The notes below the pieces were generated by a model. It had not been told where the DNA came from, made no database searches, and was given only the letters and a program-made list of their open reading frames with translations. A program made the translations under genes and the position numbers. DNA of 64,000 bases, taken from assembly GCF_030125375.1 (NCBI RefSeq), contig NZ_JASJUU010000001.1:248001-312000 (forward strand), given 5' to 3'. The stretch comes from Pseudoalteromonas umbrosa. Lineage in GTDB: Bacteria > Pseudomonadota > Gammaproteobacteria > Enterobacterales > Alteromonadaceae. Numbering within the stretch: the stretch's first letter is position 1; each line of letters begins with the position of its first letter. This document shows positions 52,360 through 61,563 of this stretch, piece by piece.

Positions 52360-52695
52360 ATGTCGTGCCCTCCATGTCCAAAGTGTAATTCTGAGTATGT
52401 ATATCAAGATCAAAGTCAGTTGATCTGTCCTGAGTGTGCATATGAGTGGGACCCGTCTGAGGTAGAAGAAGATGATACACCGCAAGTCAAAGATGCCAAC
52501 GGTACCTTGCTTGTGGATGGTGACAAAGTCACTGTAGTAAAAGACCTGAAAATTAAAGGTAGCTCACAAGTGATTAAGATTGGCACCAAAGCTTTGGTAA
52601 GACGTGTTCTAGATAAAAAAGACCACGAACTTGATTGCAAAGTAGATGGTGTAGGCGAAATGATGGTGACAGCAAAGTTTGTGAAAAAAGCCTAA
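52360..52695 (+). CDS. yjdM: YjdM/PhnA-like zinc-ribbon protein
   Basis: Protein of 111 residues with an N-terminal zinc ribbon (CPPCPKC ... CPEC) and a C-terminal SH3-like domain ending MMVTAKFVKKA. The sequence agrees with E. coli YjdM from memory in domain order and the DANGTLLVDGDKVTVVKDLKIKG block. Although named PhnA after an association with phosphonates, its function is uncertain; phosphonate hydrolysis is not implied. ATG has only a weak ribosome site. A terminator follows. Confidence 0.85.
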   Translation: MSCPPCPKCNSEYVYQDQSQLICPECAYEWDPSEVEEDDTPQVKDANGTLLVDGDKVTVVKDLKIKGSSQVIKIGTKALVRRVLDKKDHELDCKVDGVGEMMVTAKFVKKA

Positions 52696-52705
52696 ATACA
52701 TTATT

Positions 52706-52730
52706 AAAGAGCGCAGCTTTGCGCTCTTTG
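52706..52730. terminator. Bidirectional terminator between yjdM and the GGDEF-EAL gene
   Basis: AAAGAGCGCA and TGCGCTCTTT form a perfect 10-bp stem with a GCTT loop, between convergent genes. Confidence 0.85.
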
Positions 52731-52736
52731 CACAGT

Positions 52737-54527
52737 TTATAAATTGTTATTCTTATCACTTGGCTGCTTAAGTGGTAATTCACTGTTTACCACAGATAGA
52801 TGCCCCGAGCTTCTTTGCTCATCTTCAAGTAACTGTTTTACTTTTTGCTCCGTCATGGGCTGATAAAACAAATACCCTTGCAAATAATGGATATTCAGCT
52901 CATTACAGGCTGAGGTTTGTGGTGCGGTCTCTACGCCTTCGGCGACCATTTTAAAATCAAGTTTGGAGAGCATGTAAGCCAAACCTTTGAGCATATCATG
53001 GTTGGTTGAGTCCGGGTGTGAGATGCTTTGAATGATTGAGCGATCAATTTTAACTATGTTGATAGGTGACTTCAGTAAATGAGGAAGTGATGAAAAACCA
53101 GTGCCAAAATCGTCTAGCGCTAGATTCACCCCATGCTCTGACAACGTGGTTAAAGTTTCATTGATGATAGAGCAATCTTTTAATAAGGCTGACTCGGTGA
53201 GCTCTAGGACCAATTTATCTGCTGGAATATTCAATTGACTCAGTGCGTCAATCACCATATATGAGAAGCCTCCAGTAGCAAGTTGATTTGCAGAGACATT
53301 TATCGCCAGCTTGAAGTCATAGCGGTCTGTTTTTAGCATATCGGCAAATTGTCCAAGGGCTGATTCTAGCACCCATTTACCGATTGATTGGATCAGGTCT
53401 GTTTCTTCAGCAATGGGAATAAATTCATTAGGCAATTGCGTCGTATGTGCAAAAGGCCAGCGGATTAAGGCTTCTATGATCTCAATTTTTTCTGTTTTAC
53501 TGCTGATGATGGGTTGGTAGTTGAGTTGAAAGTCTTGATTAAACGCTGCTTGCCTGAGCTCAGATTCCACCTTGTATTTGAGTAAAAAAGTCTCTTGTAC
53601 ATTATCTTGAAAAATCTCAATATGCTCGCCATGTTGACGCTTGGCGCGATACATGGCGATATCAGCAAGTTTAATTAAATCTTGTGCGTGTTCAGCGTTA
53701 ATAGGAGCCAAAGCAATGCCAATACTCGCTGTACAGTGAATGGCATGCCCATCTAACTCAAAAGGGATTTCAAATGTACTTAAAATGCGCTTAGCAATGA
53801 CTTTGGCTTGTGAAATACTGGTGAGCTCACCACAGGCAAAAGCAAATTCGTCACCACCTAAGCGTGCCAATAACTCGTTCTCTCGCAGGATCTCTTTAAT
53901 TCTGCCCGCAACGGCTATCAGCAGTCTGTCGCCAGCATCGTGACCAAAATGGTCATTAATGTGTTTAAATTTATCTAAATCCAGCATCATCACCGCGACG
54001 ATTTCTTCATTTCTTCTTGTACGGGACACTAGCAGGCGATTGAGCACTTCTTCAAAGTGAAAGCGGTTGTGCAGCCCTGTGAGGGTATCTTTTTCGGCTA
54101 AATCTTTAATATGTTGATAGCTATCATGGAGTTGCTGCTCAAGCTCATGACGTTTTCTTGCTTGCAAGATAGAGCGTGCAAGTTGTGAGCTGGTGATCTC
54201 ATGTTTGAGTAAAAAGTCTTGCGCTCCGGCATTGATGCAATCTAGAACGAGCTGTTGATCATAAAGGTTACTGATCATCACAATGGCGGTATGCTTGAGG
54301 TGGCTGTCACCGCGCAGTTCAATGATGGCTTCGACACCATTGACTAAAGGCATATTAAAATCGAGCAAAATGACATCAAACTGCATGTCTTGGATTAATT
54401 GATAGGCTTCTACTAGGCTAGTTGCCTCTACGATATCGTAATGCTGTTGCTCGCCAGAGAGTGTTTTAATGACGGTTTTTCTGTCAATGGCGTCATCATC
54501 AACGACAAGTAACTTAGTATAAGTCAT
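52737..54527 (-). CDS. Response regulator with GGDEF and EAL domains
   Basis: Protein of 596 residues: receiver (1-120; LLVVDDDAIDR, LLDFNMPL with the phospho-Asp), coiled linker, GGDEF (about 140-305; LARLGGDEFAFA, intact) and EAL (about 325-570; IIEALIRWPF, ELTES, LDDFGTGFSSL, KIDRSII, AEGVET). The canonical motifs are all present, so both synthesis and hydrolysis of cyclic-di-GMP are possible, as is GGDEF acting as a GTP-sensing module. The partner kinase is not adjacent. The neighbouring decayed EAL gene at 32487 is unrelated in position. It is convergent with yjdM. Confidence 0.9.
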   Translation of the reverse strand: MTYTKLLVVDDDAIDRKTVIKTLSGEQQHYDIVEATSLVEAYQLIQDMQFDVILLDFNMPLVNGVEAIIELRGDSHLKHTAIVMISNLYDQQLVLDCINAGAQDFLLKHEITSSQLARSILQARKRHELEQQLHDSYQHIKDLAEKDTLTGLHNRFHFEEVLNRLLVSRTRRNEEIVAVMMLDLDKFKHINDHFGHDAGDRLLIAVAGRIKEILRENELLARLGGDEFAFACGELTSISQAKVIAKRILSTFEIPFELDGHAIHCTASIGIALAPINAEHAQDLIKLADIAMYRAKRQHGEHIEIFQDNVQETFLLKYKVESELRQAAFNQDFQLNYQPIISSKTEKIEIIEALIRWPFAHTTQLPNEFIPIAEETDLIQSIGKWVLESALGQFADMLKTDRYDFKLAINVSANQLATGGFSYMVIDALSQLNIPADKLVLELTESALLKDCSIINETLTTLSEHGVNLALDDFGTGFSSLPHLLKSPINIVKIDRSIIQSISHPDSTNHDMLKGLAYMLSKLDFKMVAEGVETAPQTSACNELNIHYLQGYLFYQPMTEQKVKQLLEDEQRSSGHLSVVNSELPLKQPSDKNNNL

Positions 54528-54780
54528 AAATATCTTTTCCCTGTTCAGTCCCTAACCAAATACAAATCAGTATTAATTACTATACTCACACTTAACTCTA
54601 GTCTAAGGCCTGTAGAATAGTAGGGCTGTATAAAATGTTTGGAATAAAAAATTCCTTGAAAGTGGTTTTTGGGGACACTAATCGCTAAAGGTTGTCTTTT
54701 TTATATACAAACTTTGAACTAGTGTGTATGAATACTAGGTAAATAGGCAAAGTTGGTATTAACGAAGGGAATTAAAGAAG

Positions 54781-55404
54781 ATGGAATACATCATCGCAGT
54801 GGCATTATTCGCCATTTCTACCTCAATTACACCTGGACCAAATAATATTATGGTGATGGCCAGTGGGGTAAATTTTGGTGTAAAAAAGACCTTGCCTCTG
54901 CTAGCCGGTATTTGTGTGGGCTTTAGCGTCATGCTGATGGTGGTAGGGCTTGGGTTCGGTCAGATCTTTACGCTTTTCCCGAGTCTTCATTTCATCATCA
55001 AGTGTGTTGGTGTGCTTTATCTGTTGTACTTGGCATTGCTAATAGCCCGCAGCGCGGCTGGTGACATGGAACATAAAGCGCAAAGGCCAATGACATTTAT
55101 CAATGGCGCTTTATTTCAATGGGTGAACGCTAAGGCATGGGTCGTTGCAACAGGCGCCATTGCTGCTTTTACAACAGTGGGGGAAGGGTATCTGGTGCAA
55201 AATATCACCATTGCAGTGGTTTTTTTGGTGGCTGCATTTCCCTGTGTTGGCAGTTGGCTGTTATGTGGCACAGCGCTAAAGCGCGTGTTCACCCAAGGTA
55301 AAGCAAGGCAAACGTTTAATTATGCCATGGCAGGGTTGCTAGTATTATCGGTGGAGCCTGTGATTGTTGAAGTAGTTACGCAATTGGAGAAGCGCGTTTT
55401 ATGA
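54781..55404 (+). CDS. LysE-family amino-acid exporter
   Basis: Inner-membrane protein of 207 residues with six hydrophobic helices, matching the RhtB/LysE translocator family: STSITPGPNNIMVMASGVNFG contains the conserved PGPN motif, and GALFQWVNAKAWVVATGA the second conserved block. It should export amino acids or related solutes. Starts with ATG after AAAGAAG. Overlaps the next gene by four bases (ATGA), so the two are translationally coupled. Confidence 0.85.
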   Translation: MEYIIAVALFAISTSITPGPNNIMVMASGVNFGVKKTLPLLAGICVGFSVMLMVVGLGFGQIFTLFPSLHFIIKCVGVLYLLYLALLIARSAAGDMEHKAQRPMTFINGALFQWVNAKAWVVATGAIAAFTTVGEGYLVQNITIAVVFLVAAFPCVGSWLLCGTALKRVFTQGKARQTFNYAMAGLLVLSVEPVIVEVVTQLEKRVL

Positions 55405-55874
55405 GTGTTGAAGTCACCGTGATACATGGCGATTTGTTGGAGCAAAAAGTGGATGCGATTGTAAATAGTTGGAATCGCAATATCATTCCTTGGTGGTTAT
55501 TGCTTCCGCAAGGCGTCTCTGGGGCGATTAAGCGAAAAGCTGGGACTGTGCCTTTCAAAGAGGTTGCAAAATTTGGCGCCATCCCCCTTGGTGAAGCTAG
55601 GCTGACCTCTGCGGGCGGCTTGGATTATAAAGGTATTATTCATGTTGCCGGCATTAATTTATGTTGGTTTGCGACACAATATTCAGTGACACAGTCTGTG
55701 AAAAGTGCAATCGCACTTGCAGAGCAGCAAGGCTACAAGCACATTGCGATGCCTTTGATTGGCGCCGGATCTGGTAATCGTTCTACAAGATGGTCTTACC
55801 AATGTATTATGAATACACTTGAGCAGTTAGATAGTTCCGTTGCTGTGAAGCTGGTGAAATTTACCGACACTTGA
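55401..55874 (+). CDS. Macro-domain (ADP-ribose-binding) protein
   Basis: Protein of 157 residues with a macro domain: VTVIHGDLLEQKVDAIVNSWN (strand-loop binding ADP-ribose), GGLDYKGIIHVAG, SVTQSVKSAIALAEQQGYKHIAMPLIGAGSGN (phosphate loop). The fold binds or hydrolyses ADP-ribose derivatives. In the family a conserved Asn in the first loop is needed for catalysis; here VNSWNRN supplies Asn residues. Overlaps the LysE gene. The link between an exporter and a macro domain is unusual. Confidence 0.85.
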   Translation: MSVEVTVIHGDLLEQKVDAIVNSWNRNIIPWWLLLPQGVSGAIKRKAGTVPFKEVAKFGAIPLGEARLTSAGGLDYKGIIHVAGINLCWFATQYSVTQSVKSAIALAEQQGYKHIAMPLIGAGSGNRSTRWSYQCIMNTLEQLDSSVAVKLVKFTDT

Positions 55875-55996
55875 TTTGGATTACAGGCGTAACATCTGGT
55901 TTTTAATGTGTTTTTTGTAGTTTATCATTTTACTCTCACCTATACTGTGCGCTTTAAACTCTAAGCATATTGATAGCCTGTTACAGTGGAGGCCTT

Positions 55997-56671
55997 TTGA
56001 ATATTGTCATCATAGAAGATGAGCCTGCTATTGCGGATACATTAACACATGTACTTGAAATGGATGGTTTTAATGTCGTCTGGTTCAATACTGCGGGGGC
56101 AGGCCTTGCTCACTTACAAACTAACCAGTCTGACTTATTAATTCTAGATGTAGGCTTGCCAGATGGTAACGGCTTTGAATTATGTAAACAGATCCGTGAG
56201 TTTTCGGCACTGCCCATTATATTCTTGACGGCCCGCGCTGACGAAATTGATCGGGTTGTAGGATTAGAGATTGGAGCCGATGATTATGTCACTAAGCCAT
56301 TTAGCCCAAGAGAGATGCTCGCTCGAGTAAAGCTCAGACTCAAGCCTCGTCAAACATCATTGCCTGCAGCAGAAAAGAAGTTATCCAGCGGCTTAGTATC
56401 TGAAAACTTCGATTTTTATAAAAATGGTGTTGGACTTGGTTTAACTGCGCTGGAGTTTAAGGTGTTGGATGCATTGGTGCAGTCGTCACCGCGTATATTG
56501 AGCCGTCAACAATTGATGGATTTTGCCCACATGCCAGCAGAAGAGGCTTATGAGCGTAATGTAGACTCTCATATCAAAGCCATTCGCAACAAGCTTAAAG
56601 CAGTTGATATGAGCGAACATCTCAAAACCAAGCGTGGGTTTGGGTATTACTTCGAATACTCGGGGTCATGA
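55997..56671 (+). CDS. creB: CreB-like two-component response regulator
   Basis: OmpR/PhoB-family regulator of 224 residues. Receiver: IIEDEPAIADTLTHVLEMDGF, phospho-Asp51 in LILDVGLPDGNGFELCKQI, then LTARADEIDRVVGLEIGADDYVTKPFSPREMLARV, agreeing with E. coli CreB from memory. C-terminal winged helix: LTALEFKVLDALVQSSPRILSRQQLMD and RNVDSHIKAIRNKL. TTG at 55997 is chosen as start: TGGAGG lies five bases upstream; the frame extends to 55970. Overlaps creC by 4 bp (ATGA). In E. coli the CreBC system responds to carbon state. Confidence 0.85.
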   Translation: MNIVIIEDEPAIADTLTHVLEMDGFNVVWFNTAGAGLAHLQTNQSDLLILDVGLPDGNGFELCKQIREFSALPIIFLTARADEIDRVVGLEIGADDYVTKPFSPREMLARVKLRLKPRQTSLPAAEKKLSSGLVSENFDFYKNGVGLGLTALEFKVLDALVQSSPRILSRQQLMDFAHMPAEEAYERNVDSHIKAIRNKLKAVDMSEHLKTKRGFGYYFEYSGS

Positions 56672-58113
56672 TGCAGCGATGGCCTAAAATCCCGCTTGGG
56701 ATCAGATTATTTGTGCTCTATTTCGTTATCGTGATCATGACGACTTACTTTGTTAGCTCGACACTTATCAAAGAAATTAAGCCAACAGTTAGACAGACCA
56801 CAGAAGAAACCTTGGTAGATATGGCGAATTTGCTCGCGGTACTGGTTGCGGATGATTTGGCAAATGACGCATTGCAAAACAGTAAGATAGCCGATTTACT
56901 CCAGCAGTTTGGCAATCGTAGTGTAGATGCGGCGATTTGGGGAGTTGATAAAAAGTCGATGACCCATCGTATTTATGTTACTGACAGTAATGGGATAGTC
57001 GTTGCGGACTCATGGCAACAAGATATTGGTAGCGACTTTTCTCGGTGGAATGATGTGTACCTGACTTTGCGAGGTGAATACGGCGCGCGTTCAACTGCCA
57101 CCGACCCCAATGACCCACTTTCAACGGTGATGCATGTGGCTGCTCCGGTTATCCATCAGGGTAAAACCATTGGCAGCTTGACAGTTGCTAAGGCAAATCG
57201 CTCTGTTCAACCATTTATAGACTTGTCTAAGCAGCGAGTTTTTCATTGGCTCGGGATAATGAGTGTGATGGTGTTGCTGGTTGGCGCTGTAGTGGCTTGG
57301 CGGATCAACTCAGCACTGAAAAAACTGTCTGTCTACGCTTATAAAATGGGACAGGGCGAAAAGGCGAGCAAGCCGACATTTAGAGTATTTTACGAATATG
57401 CCCAGCTCAGTGATGCCCTCTCGGTCATGCGAAACCAGCTAGATGGCAAAGATTATGTCGCCACGTATGTTGAAACCTTAACTCACGAGCTCAAGAGCCC
57501 GCTGTCAGGGATTAAGGGGGCCAGTGAATTACTCCAAATGCCGCTTGAAGAGGACAAGCGACAAAGATTTGCAAGTAACATTGAGCGCGAGTCTGCGCGC
57601 ATGCAATCTTTAATTGATAAATTACTGGTGTTGGCGAAGCTTGAAAAGCAACCTGAACTTGAGCAAACCAGTGATATTCAAAGTCGTGATTTGGTCAATT
57701 ATGTTGCAGATATATTGAGCATTAAATTTGAACAAAAATCAGTGCAATATCAATTTGATGACAGTCAAAATATTGCCCTTGTAGGGGATGAGTTTTTACT
57801 GCGCCAAGCGTTATTGAATCTGTTTGATAATGCGTTAGATTTTATTGTCGAGGGCGGCGAGCTCAGAGTGTGCATAGAGCAGCGAGACAAGCATTGCTGC
57901 TTTGTAATTTTTAACCAAGGCGAACAAATTCCTGAATATGCATTACCTCGCTTAACAGAGCGGTTTTATTCACTGCCAAGAGCCAATGGCAATAAAAGCA
58001 CGGGGCTTGGGCTGAATTTTGTTGAGCAAGTGGCCAAATTACACTTTGGCTATTTAAATGTTCGCAATCAGCCAGAGGGCGTTGAAGTCACACTTGCGAT
58101 TAAAACTCCATAA
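56668..58113 (+). CDS. creC: CreC-like sensor histidine kinase
   Basis: Membrane kinase of 481 residues: helix 1 (12-32), periplasmic sensor (about 35-190; VYVTDSNGIVVADSW, TVMHVAAPVIHQGKTIGSLTV), helix 2 (193-211), HAMP-like region, HisKA with H273 in VETLTHELKSPLSG, and HATPase with NLFDNALDFI, G2 ANGNKSTGLGLNFV. The G1 box FNQGEQIP is atypical, as in CreC. Translationally coupled to creB. The sensed signal is unknown. Confidence 0.88.
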   Translation: MMQRWPKIPLGIRLFVLYFVIVIMTTYFVSSTLIKEIKPTVRQTTEETLVDMANLLAVLVADDLANDALQNSKIADLLQQFGNRSVDAAIWGVDKKSMTHRIYVTDSNGIVVADSWQQDIGSDFSRWNDVYLTLRGEYGARSTATDPNDPLSTVMHVAAPVIHQGKTIGSLTVAKANRSVQPFIDLSKQRVFHWLGIMSVMVLLVGAVVAWRINSALKKLSVYAYKMGQGEKASKPTFRVFYEYAQLSDALSVMRNQLDGKDYVATYVETLTHELKSPLSGIKGASELLQMPLEEDKRQRFASNIERESARMQSLIDKLLVLAKLEKQPELEQTSDIQSRDLVNYVADILSIKFEQKSVQYQFDDSQNIALVGDEFLLRQALLNLFDNALDFIVEGGELRVCIEQRDKHCCFVIFNQGEQIPEYALPRLTERFYSLPRANGNKSTGLGLNFVEQVAKLHFGYLNVRNQPEGVEVTLAIKTP

Positions 58114-58132
58114 ACACTCCATATTAACTCCA
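58105..58132 (+). promoter_or_regulatory. Three ACTCCA direct repeats with 11-bp period upstream of creD
   Basis: ACTCCA at 58105, 58116 and 58127, each exactly 11 bp apart, extending from the creC end into the creC-creD gap. The 11-bp period is that of the CreB 'cre tag' (TTCAC-N6-TTCAC) although the sequence differs. OmpR-type regulators bind such direct repeats, so CreB is the natural candidate; this is inference. Confidence 0.55.
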
Positions 58133-58184
58133 CAGAGACACCAAACGAGATTGATACAGTGTTGGTAAACCTGAGGAGTTAATT

Positions 58185-59534
58185 ATGAATAATCAAAATA
58201 AAGAAAAAATCGGAATTAAATTTGTCACGCTGATTGGGGTGATAATTTTTCTGATGATCCCCATCATGTTCATTGCCGATTTAATTGATGAACGAAGTTC
58301 AATACAGCAACAAGTGCAACAAGAAATTGCCAAAAGCAGCAGTGACGAGCAACGTCTGATTGGCCCGTTTTTATACATAGAGTACGAGCGTGAAGTAACG
58401 CGTAATCAGGAAACCAAAACCATTAAAAACAAAGCATTTGTCCTACCTGATACACTGAAGATCCATGCAAAATTAGATACGTTTGAGAAGTATCGCAGCA
58501 TTTATAAGGCCACTTTATACCGCTCCATTAATACCATCTCCGGTGAATTTTCAGTGGCGCACCTCAATGATCTTGAAGCAGACAAGGTGCTGTCAGTAAA
58601 TTTGGTGTTTGGCATTCAAGATATTCGCGGTATAGGCCTTGATTCGGTGCTTAAAGTAGCGAACAAAGAAGTAGACATGTTACCGGGCACCTTGTTGACC
58701 AGCATCAAAGAGGGAGTTCATGCGCCAATTGCTGTCTCTGCGTTATCACAAGAAACATTGGCTTTCTCCGCTGATTTACATTTGCAAGGCATGATGCGTC
58801 TTGCTGTATCGCCGCTTGGTAGTGAAACACACGTAAGCATGTCAGCAAACTGGCCTCACCCTAGTTTTGAAGGAGAGTATTTACCACTGAGTTCAGACAT
58901 CAGTGACGAAGCTTTTACAGCGCGTTGGCAAGCTAGTTATTTTTCTACCAACATGCAAAGCATATTTACCAGTTGCGTGATGCGTAATGAATGTACAGAG
59001 CTTATGAACCGTACCATGGGCGTTGCCCTTGTTGACCCAGTTGATCATTATTTAAAAAGCCATCGTGCTATTAATTATGCACTTTTGGTCATTTTACTTG
59101 TAATGGCAAGCTTCTTTTTACTCGAATTGGTGCGCTCAGAGCCTATCCACCCTGTGCAATACGGTTTTGTTGGGTTCACCTTGGCCATTTTTTACTTGTT
59201 ACTGATCTCTCTGAGTGAACATCTAGGTTTTGGCTTTGCGTATGTAATCTCTACATTGAGTGCAACAGGTTTGCTTGGCTGGTATGTAGCTGGAGTATTA
59301 AACAGTGCCAAATTAGGTGTTTACTTTAGCCTTGGCTTGACGATGTTATACAGCCTGCTGTATGGCATGTTAGGGGCAGAGGACTATGCACTCCTTATGG
59401 GCAGCTTAATGTGCTTTATAGTCTTGTCTTTGGTGATGATTTTAACTCGCAAAGTGAACTGGTATGGCTCGGCTCAGCAATCCGTCAGTAAGACTACATG
59501 TGAAACCGATCATGGGCAGGGTTCTAAGACTTAA
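58185..59534 (+). CDS. creD: CreD-like inner-membrane protein
   Basis: Inner-membrane protein of 449 residues, close to the E. coli length of 450. One N-terminal helix (about 12-32), a large periplasmic domain (35-300; VSVNLVFGIQDIRG-type beta strands, ANWPHPSFEGEYLPL), then five to six helices. The SEHLGFGFAYVIS and YSLLYGMLGAEDYALLMGS segments are characteristic of CreD. GGAG stands eight bases before the ATG. Part of creBCD. In other bacteria CreD overexpression protects the envelope and relates to beta-lactam or colicin tolerance; here untested. Confidence 0.85.
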   Translation: MNNQNKEKIGIKFVTLIGVIIFLMIPIMFIADLIDERSSIQQQVQQEIAKSSSDEQRLIGPFLYIEYEREVTRNQETKTIKNKAFVLPDTLKIHAKLDTFEKYRSIYKATLYRSINTISGEFSVAHLNDLEADKVLSVNLVFGIQDIRGIGLDSVLKVANKEVDMLPGTLLTSIKEGVHAPIAVSALSQETLAFSADLHLQGMMRLAVSPLGSETHVSMSANWPHPSFEGEYLPLSSDISDEAFTARWQASYFSTNMQSIFTSCVMRNECTELMNRTMGVALVDPVDHYLKSHRAINYALLVILLVMASFFLLELVRSEPIHPVQYGFVGFTLAIFYLLLISLSEHLGFGFAYVISTLSATGLLGWYVAGVLNSAKLGVYFSLGLTMLYSLLYGMLGAEDYALLMGSLMCFIVLSLVMILTRKVNWYGSAQQSVSKTTCETDHGQGSKT

Positions 59535-59593
59535 CTCTGTACATAAAATATAAAAATCAATCATTAAGACGTATTTATTTAAAGGGAGTACGT

Positions 59594-60274
59594 GTGGCAA
59601 ACTTGTCGGTTTTTGCAGTAATAACGATGGAGATTGTATTTATGCTAGAGCTCTCGATTTTGCCACTTTTTGTGATGACCTGTTTAATACTCGCAGTGTC
59701 ACCTGGGCCCGATCTGGTCCTCATTTCTGCTTACTCGTCTGGGCAAGGTGTATTAGCAGGAGTCAGAATATCCATTGGTATTTTTGTCGCAGGTATTGTA
59801 CAAACCCTCGCGGTTGCCATAGGGCTTGGTCAGTTAATGCAGCAGTTTCCTCCTTTGATCGTGATTATAAAAATGCTAGGTGCGCTTTATTTGGCATGGC
59901 TCGGTGTGACTATGCTGCGCACATGGTGGGTGAATAATCAACAACATGAAAACGTAGTACAAACCCCGAGCCTATCGTCTAGTAATCTGGTTTTAAAAGG
60001 GTTTTTAAACAATTTGATGAATCCAAAAGCCATCTTATTTTTTAGTGTTTTCTTAGTGCAATTTACCAATGATGCGCAGCCAATGAGTATGCAGATCATC
60101 ACTTTAGGCGTGTTGTTATGTATGATTGTATTACTGGTTAACTTTGTTTTTTCATTTATTTTCAGTAAGGTAGCAAAGGTATTTGCAAGAAGAATTAACA
60201 TCAGCCAACATTTTGATGGCATTTTAGGTGCGCTGTTTTTGGCGTTAGCAGCAAGATTAGCGCTGTCAAAATAA
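59594..60274 (+). CDS. LysE/RhtB-family exporter
   Basis: Membrane protein of 226 residues, six helices, with the AVSPGPDLVLISAYSSGQG block (PGPD motif) and GFLNNLMNPKAILFFSVFLVQF. GTG at 59594 follows GGGAG by five bases; an ATG at 59627 is an alternative. Distinct from the 54781 exporter. It is followed 19 bp later by a GNAT gene in the same direction, and may be co-transcribed with it. Substrate unknown. Confidence 0.8.
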   Translation: MANLSVFAVITMEIVFMLELSILPLFVMTCLILAVSPGPDLVLISAYSSGQGVLAGVRISIGIFVAGIVQTLAVAIGLGQLMQQFPPLIVIIKMLGALYLAWLGVTMLRTWWVNNQQHENVVQTPSLSSSNLVLKGFLNNLMNPKAILFFSVFLVQFTNDAQPMSMQIITLGVLLCMIVLLVNFVFSFIFSKVAKVFARRINISQHFDGILGALFLALAARLALSK

Positions 60275-60293
60275 CATCACAACGGGATATGCA

Positions 60294-60797
60294 ATGACAA
60301 CAATTGAAACCTTGGACACTGAGCGGCTTAGGCTAGTTGCGCCAAATGAAGCGTGCTTAGATGCCTATTTGCAGTTTTATACCGATGGTAGTGCATCAAA
60401 AATGTACGGCGGGCCGATTGAGCCAGCAAAAGTGCTCGCTAGACTTAAAGCCGACCTGGGATGTTGGGCTTTATATGGTTTTGGGGTGTGGGCTGTACAA
60501 GAGAAAGAAACTGGCCACTATATTGGCACATGTGGTTTTTGGCGCGGATACAATTGGCCAACGGAGCTCACTTGGTGGTTACTGCCAGCGGGGCGAGGCA
60601 AAGGCTATGCCCTTGAAGCGTCTAAAGCGGCGATTAAATATGCTTATGATGTATTGAAGTTTACACACGTTCAAACTTACATGAACGATGACAATACAGT
60701 CGCTCGGGCACTGGTTGAACGTTTAGGAGGCGTTAAAACGGACAGACAATGTTTTCCCGATGGTTTATATCGCGATATTTTTACGATTGAAAAATAA
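60294..60797 (+). CDS. GNAT acetyltransferase, RimJ/RimL type
   Basis: Acetyltransferase of 167 residues: LDTERLRLVAPNEACLD at the N-terminus, IGTCGFWRGYNWPTELTWWLLPAGRGKGYALEASKAAIKYAYD with the GRGKG acetyl-CoA loop, and VARALVERLGGVKTDR near the C-terminus. This is the Acetyltransf_3 pattern used to modify N-terminal or small-molecule amines. Lies 19 bp behind the LysE gene. Substrate unknown. Confidence 0.85.
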   Translation: MTTIETLDTERLRLVAPNEACLDAYLQFYTDGSASKMYGGPIEPAKVLARLKADLGCWALYGFGVWAVQEKETGHYIGTCGFWRGYNWPTELTWWLLPAGRGKGYALEASKAAIKYAYDVLKFTHVQTYMNDDNTVARALVERLGGVKTDRQCFPDGLYRDIFTIEK

Positions 60798-60824
60798 TAA
60801 GAATATTCCACTTTTGAGAAGGGC

Positions 60825-60849
60825 CGGTGGTTGCAATCAAACCACCGGT
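60825..60849. terminator. Hairpin between GNAT and trmK genes
   Basis: CCGGTGGTT and AACCACCGG (9 bp, 7-nt loop) between convergent genes; no clear T-tract, so only a possible terminator. Confidence 0.5.
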
Positions 60850-60876
60850 CATTTCGCCAGTGCTGCAAGCTATGCA

Positions 60877-61563
60877 CTAGTTTCTGGGCGTGACCTTCAC
60901 ACCTTCATATGCTGCAATGATATCTGACACGTCATTGTCACCGCGATTAATGCGTTGATAGTGAGCGATGGTTTTATTTAAATATGCTTTTGCATTGGCA
61001 GAGGATTGCGCATCACTATATTGCCAAATCGCTTCACCTACAGACGAGATTGAGCGTGTTGTAGCTGAAAGGTCATTAGTGACTTTCAGTATTTCGTAAT
61101 AGCGTTTATTTTCGCTAATTAATGTCTCATTAATCAGATTCAAATTGAGGTGATTAAGCGCTTGTCTCAAGGTATAAAGGTGATGGACAGGGCAAAGCAA
61201 AAAATCGATGTCAGAACTTGGATTATTGGCGAGTATATTTCTGATAAATCGACCACATAGGTCACCGCCAACACCAGCAATAATGACAAGGTGCTTTCCT
61301 GATTTTCCTTCAAGCGGGAGCTCTGAAACATCCATACAGTGGGTTTGCCATTGAGATTGCTTGTCAGCGTAAAACTGTGGGAGTTTAGTGTCTAAGGCTT
61401 CCATTAAATGCGGGACAATATCAACAAAATGCACCGTCGCATCAAGGTTTTTATCAAGTAGGTTTGCACCCAAGAAGCCATGATCACAACAGCAATCCCA
61501 AATATGTGTGTACTGGTTGTCTACAAGCTGACTAATTTCAGCAAGTCGTTTACCTAACTTCAT
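60877..61563 (-). CDS. trmK: TrmK-like tRNA m1A22 methyltransferase
   Basis: Rossmann-fold methyltransferase of 228 residues. The SAM loop is WDCCCDHGFLGANLL, VDIVPHLMEAL supplies the ribose-binding segment, and IIAGVGGDLCGRFI is the motif-IV-like block; together they match the TrmK/DUF633 family that makes m1A22 in tRNA in Gram-positives. The same family occurs in gammaproteobacteria; a role in tRNA modification is likely but not certain. Immediately downstream of a TetR gene, whose stop it follows without a gap. Confidence 0.75.
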   Translation of the reverse strand: MKLGKRLAEISQLVDNQYTHIWDCCCDHGFLGANLLDKNLDATVHFVDIVPHLMEALDTKLPQFYADKQSQWQTHCMDVSELPLEGKSGKHLVIIAGVGGDLCGRFIRNILANNPSSDIDFLLCPVHHLYTLRQALNHLNLNLINETLISENKRYYEILKVTNDLSATTRSISSVGEAIWQYSDAQSSANAKAYLNKTIAHYQRINRGDNDVSDIIAAYEGVKVTPRN

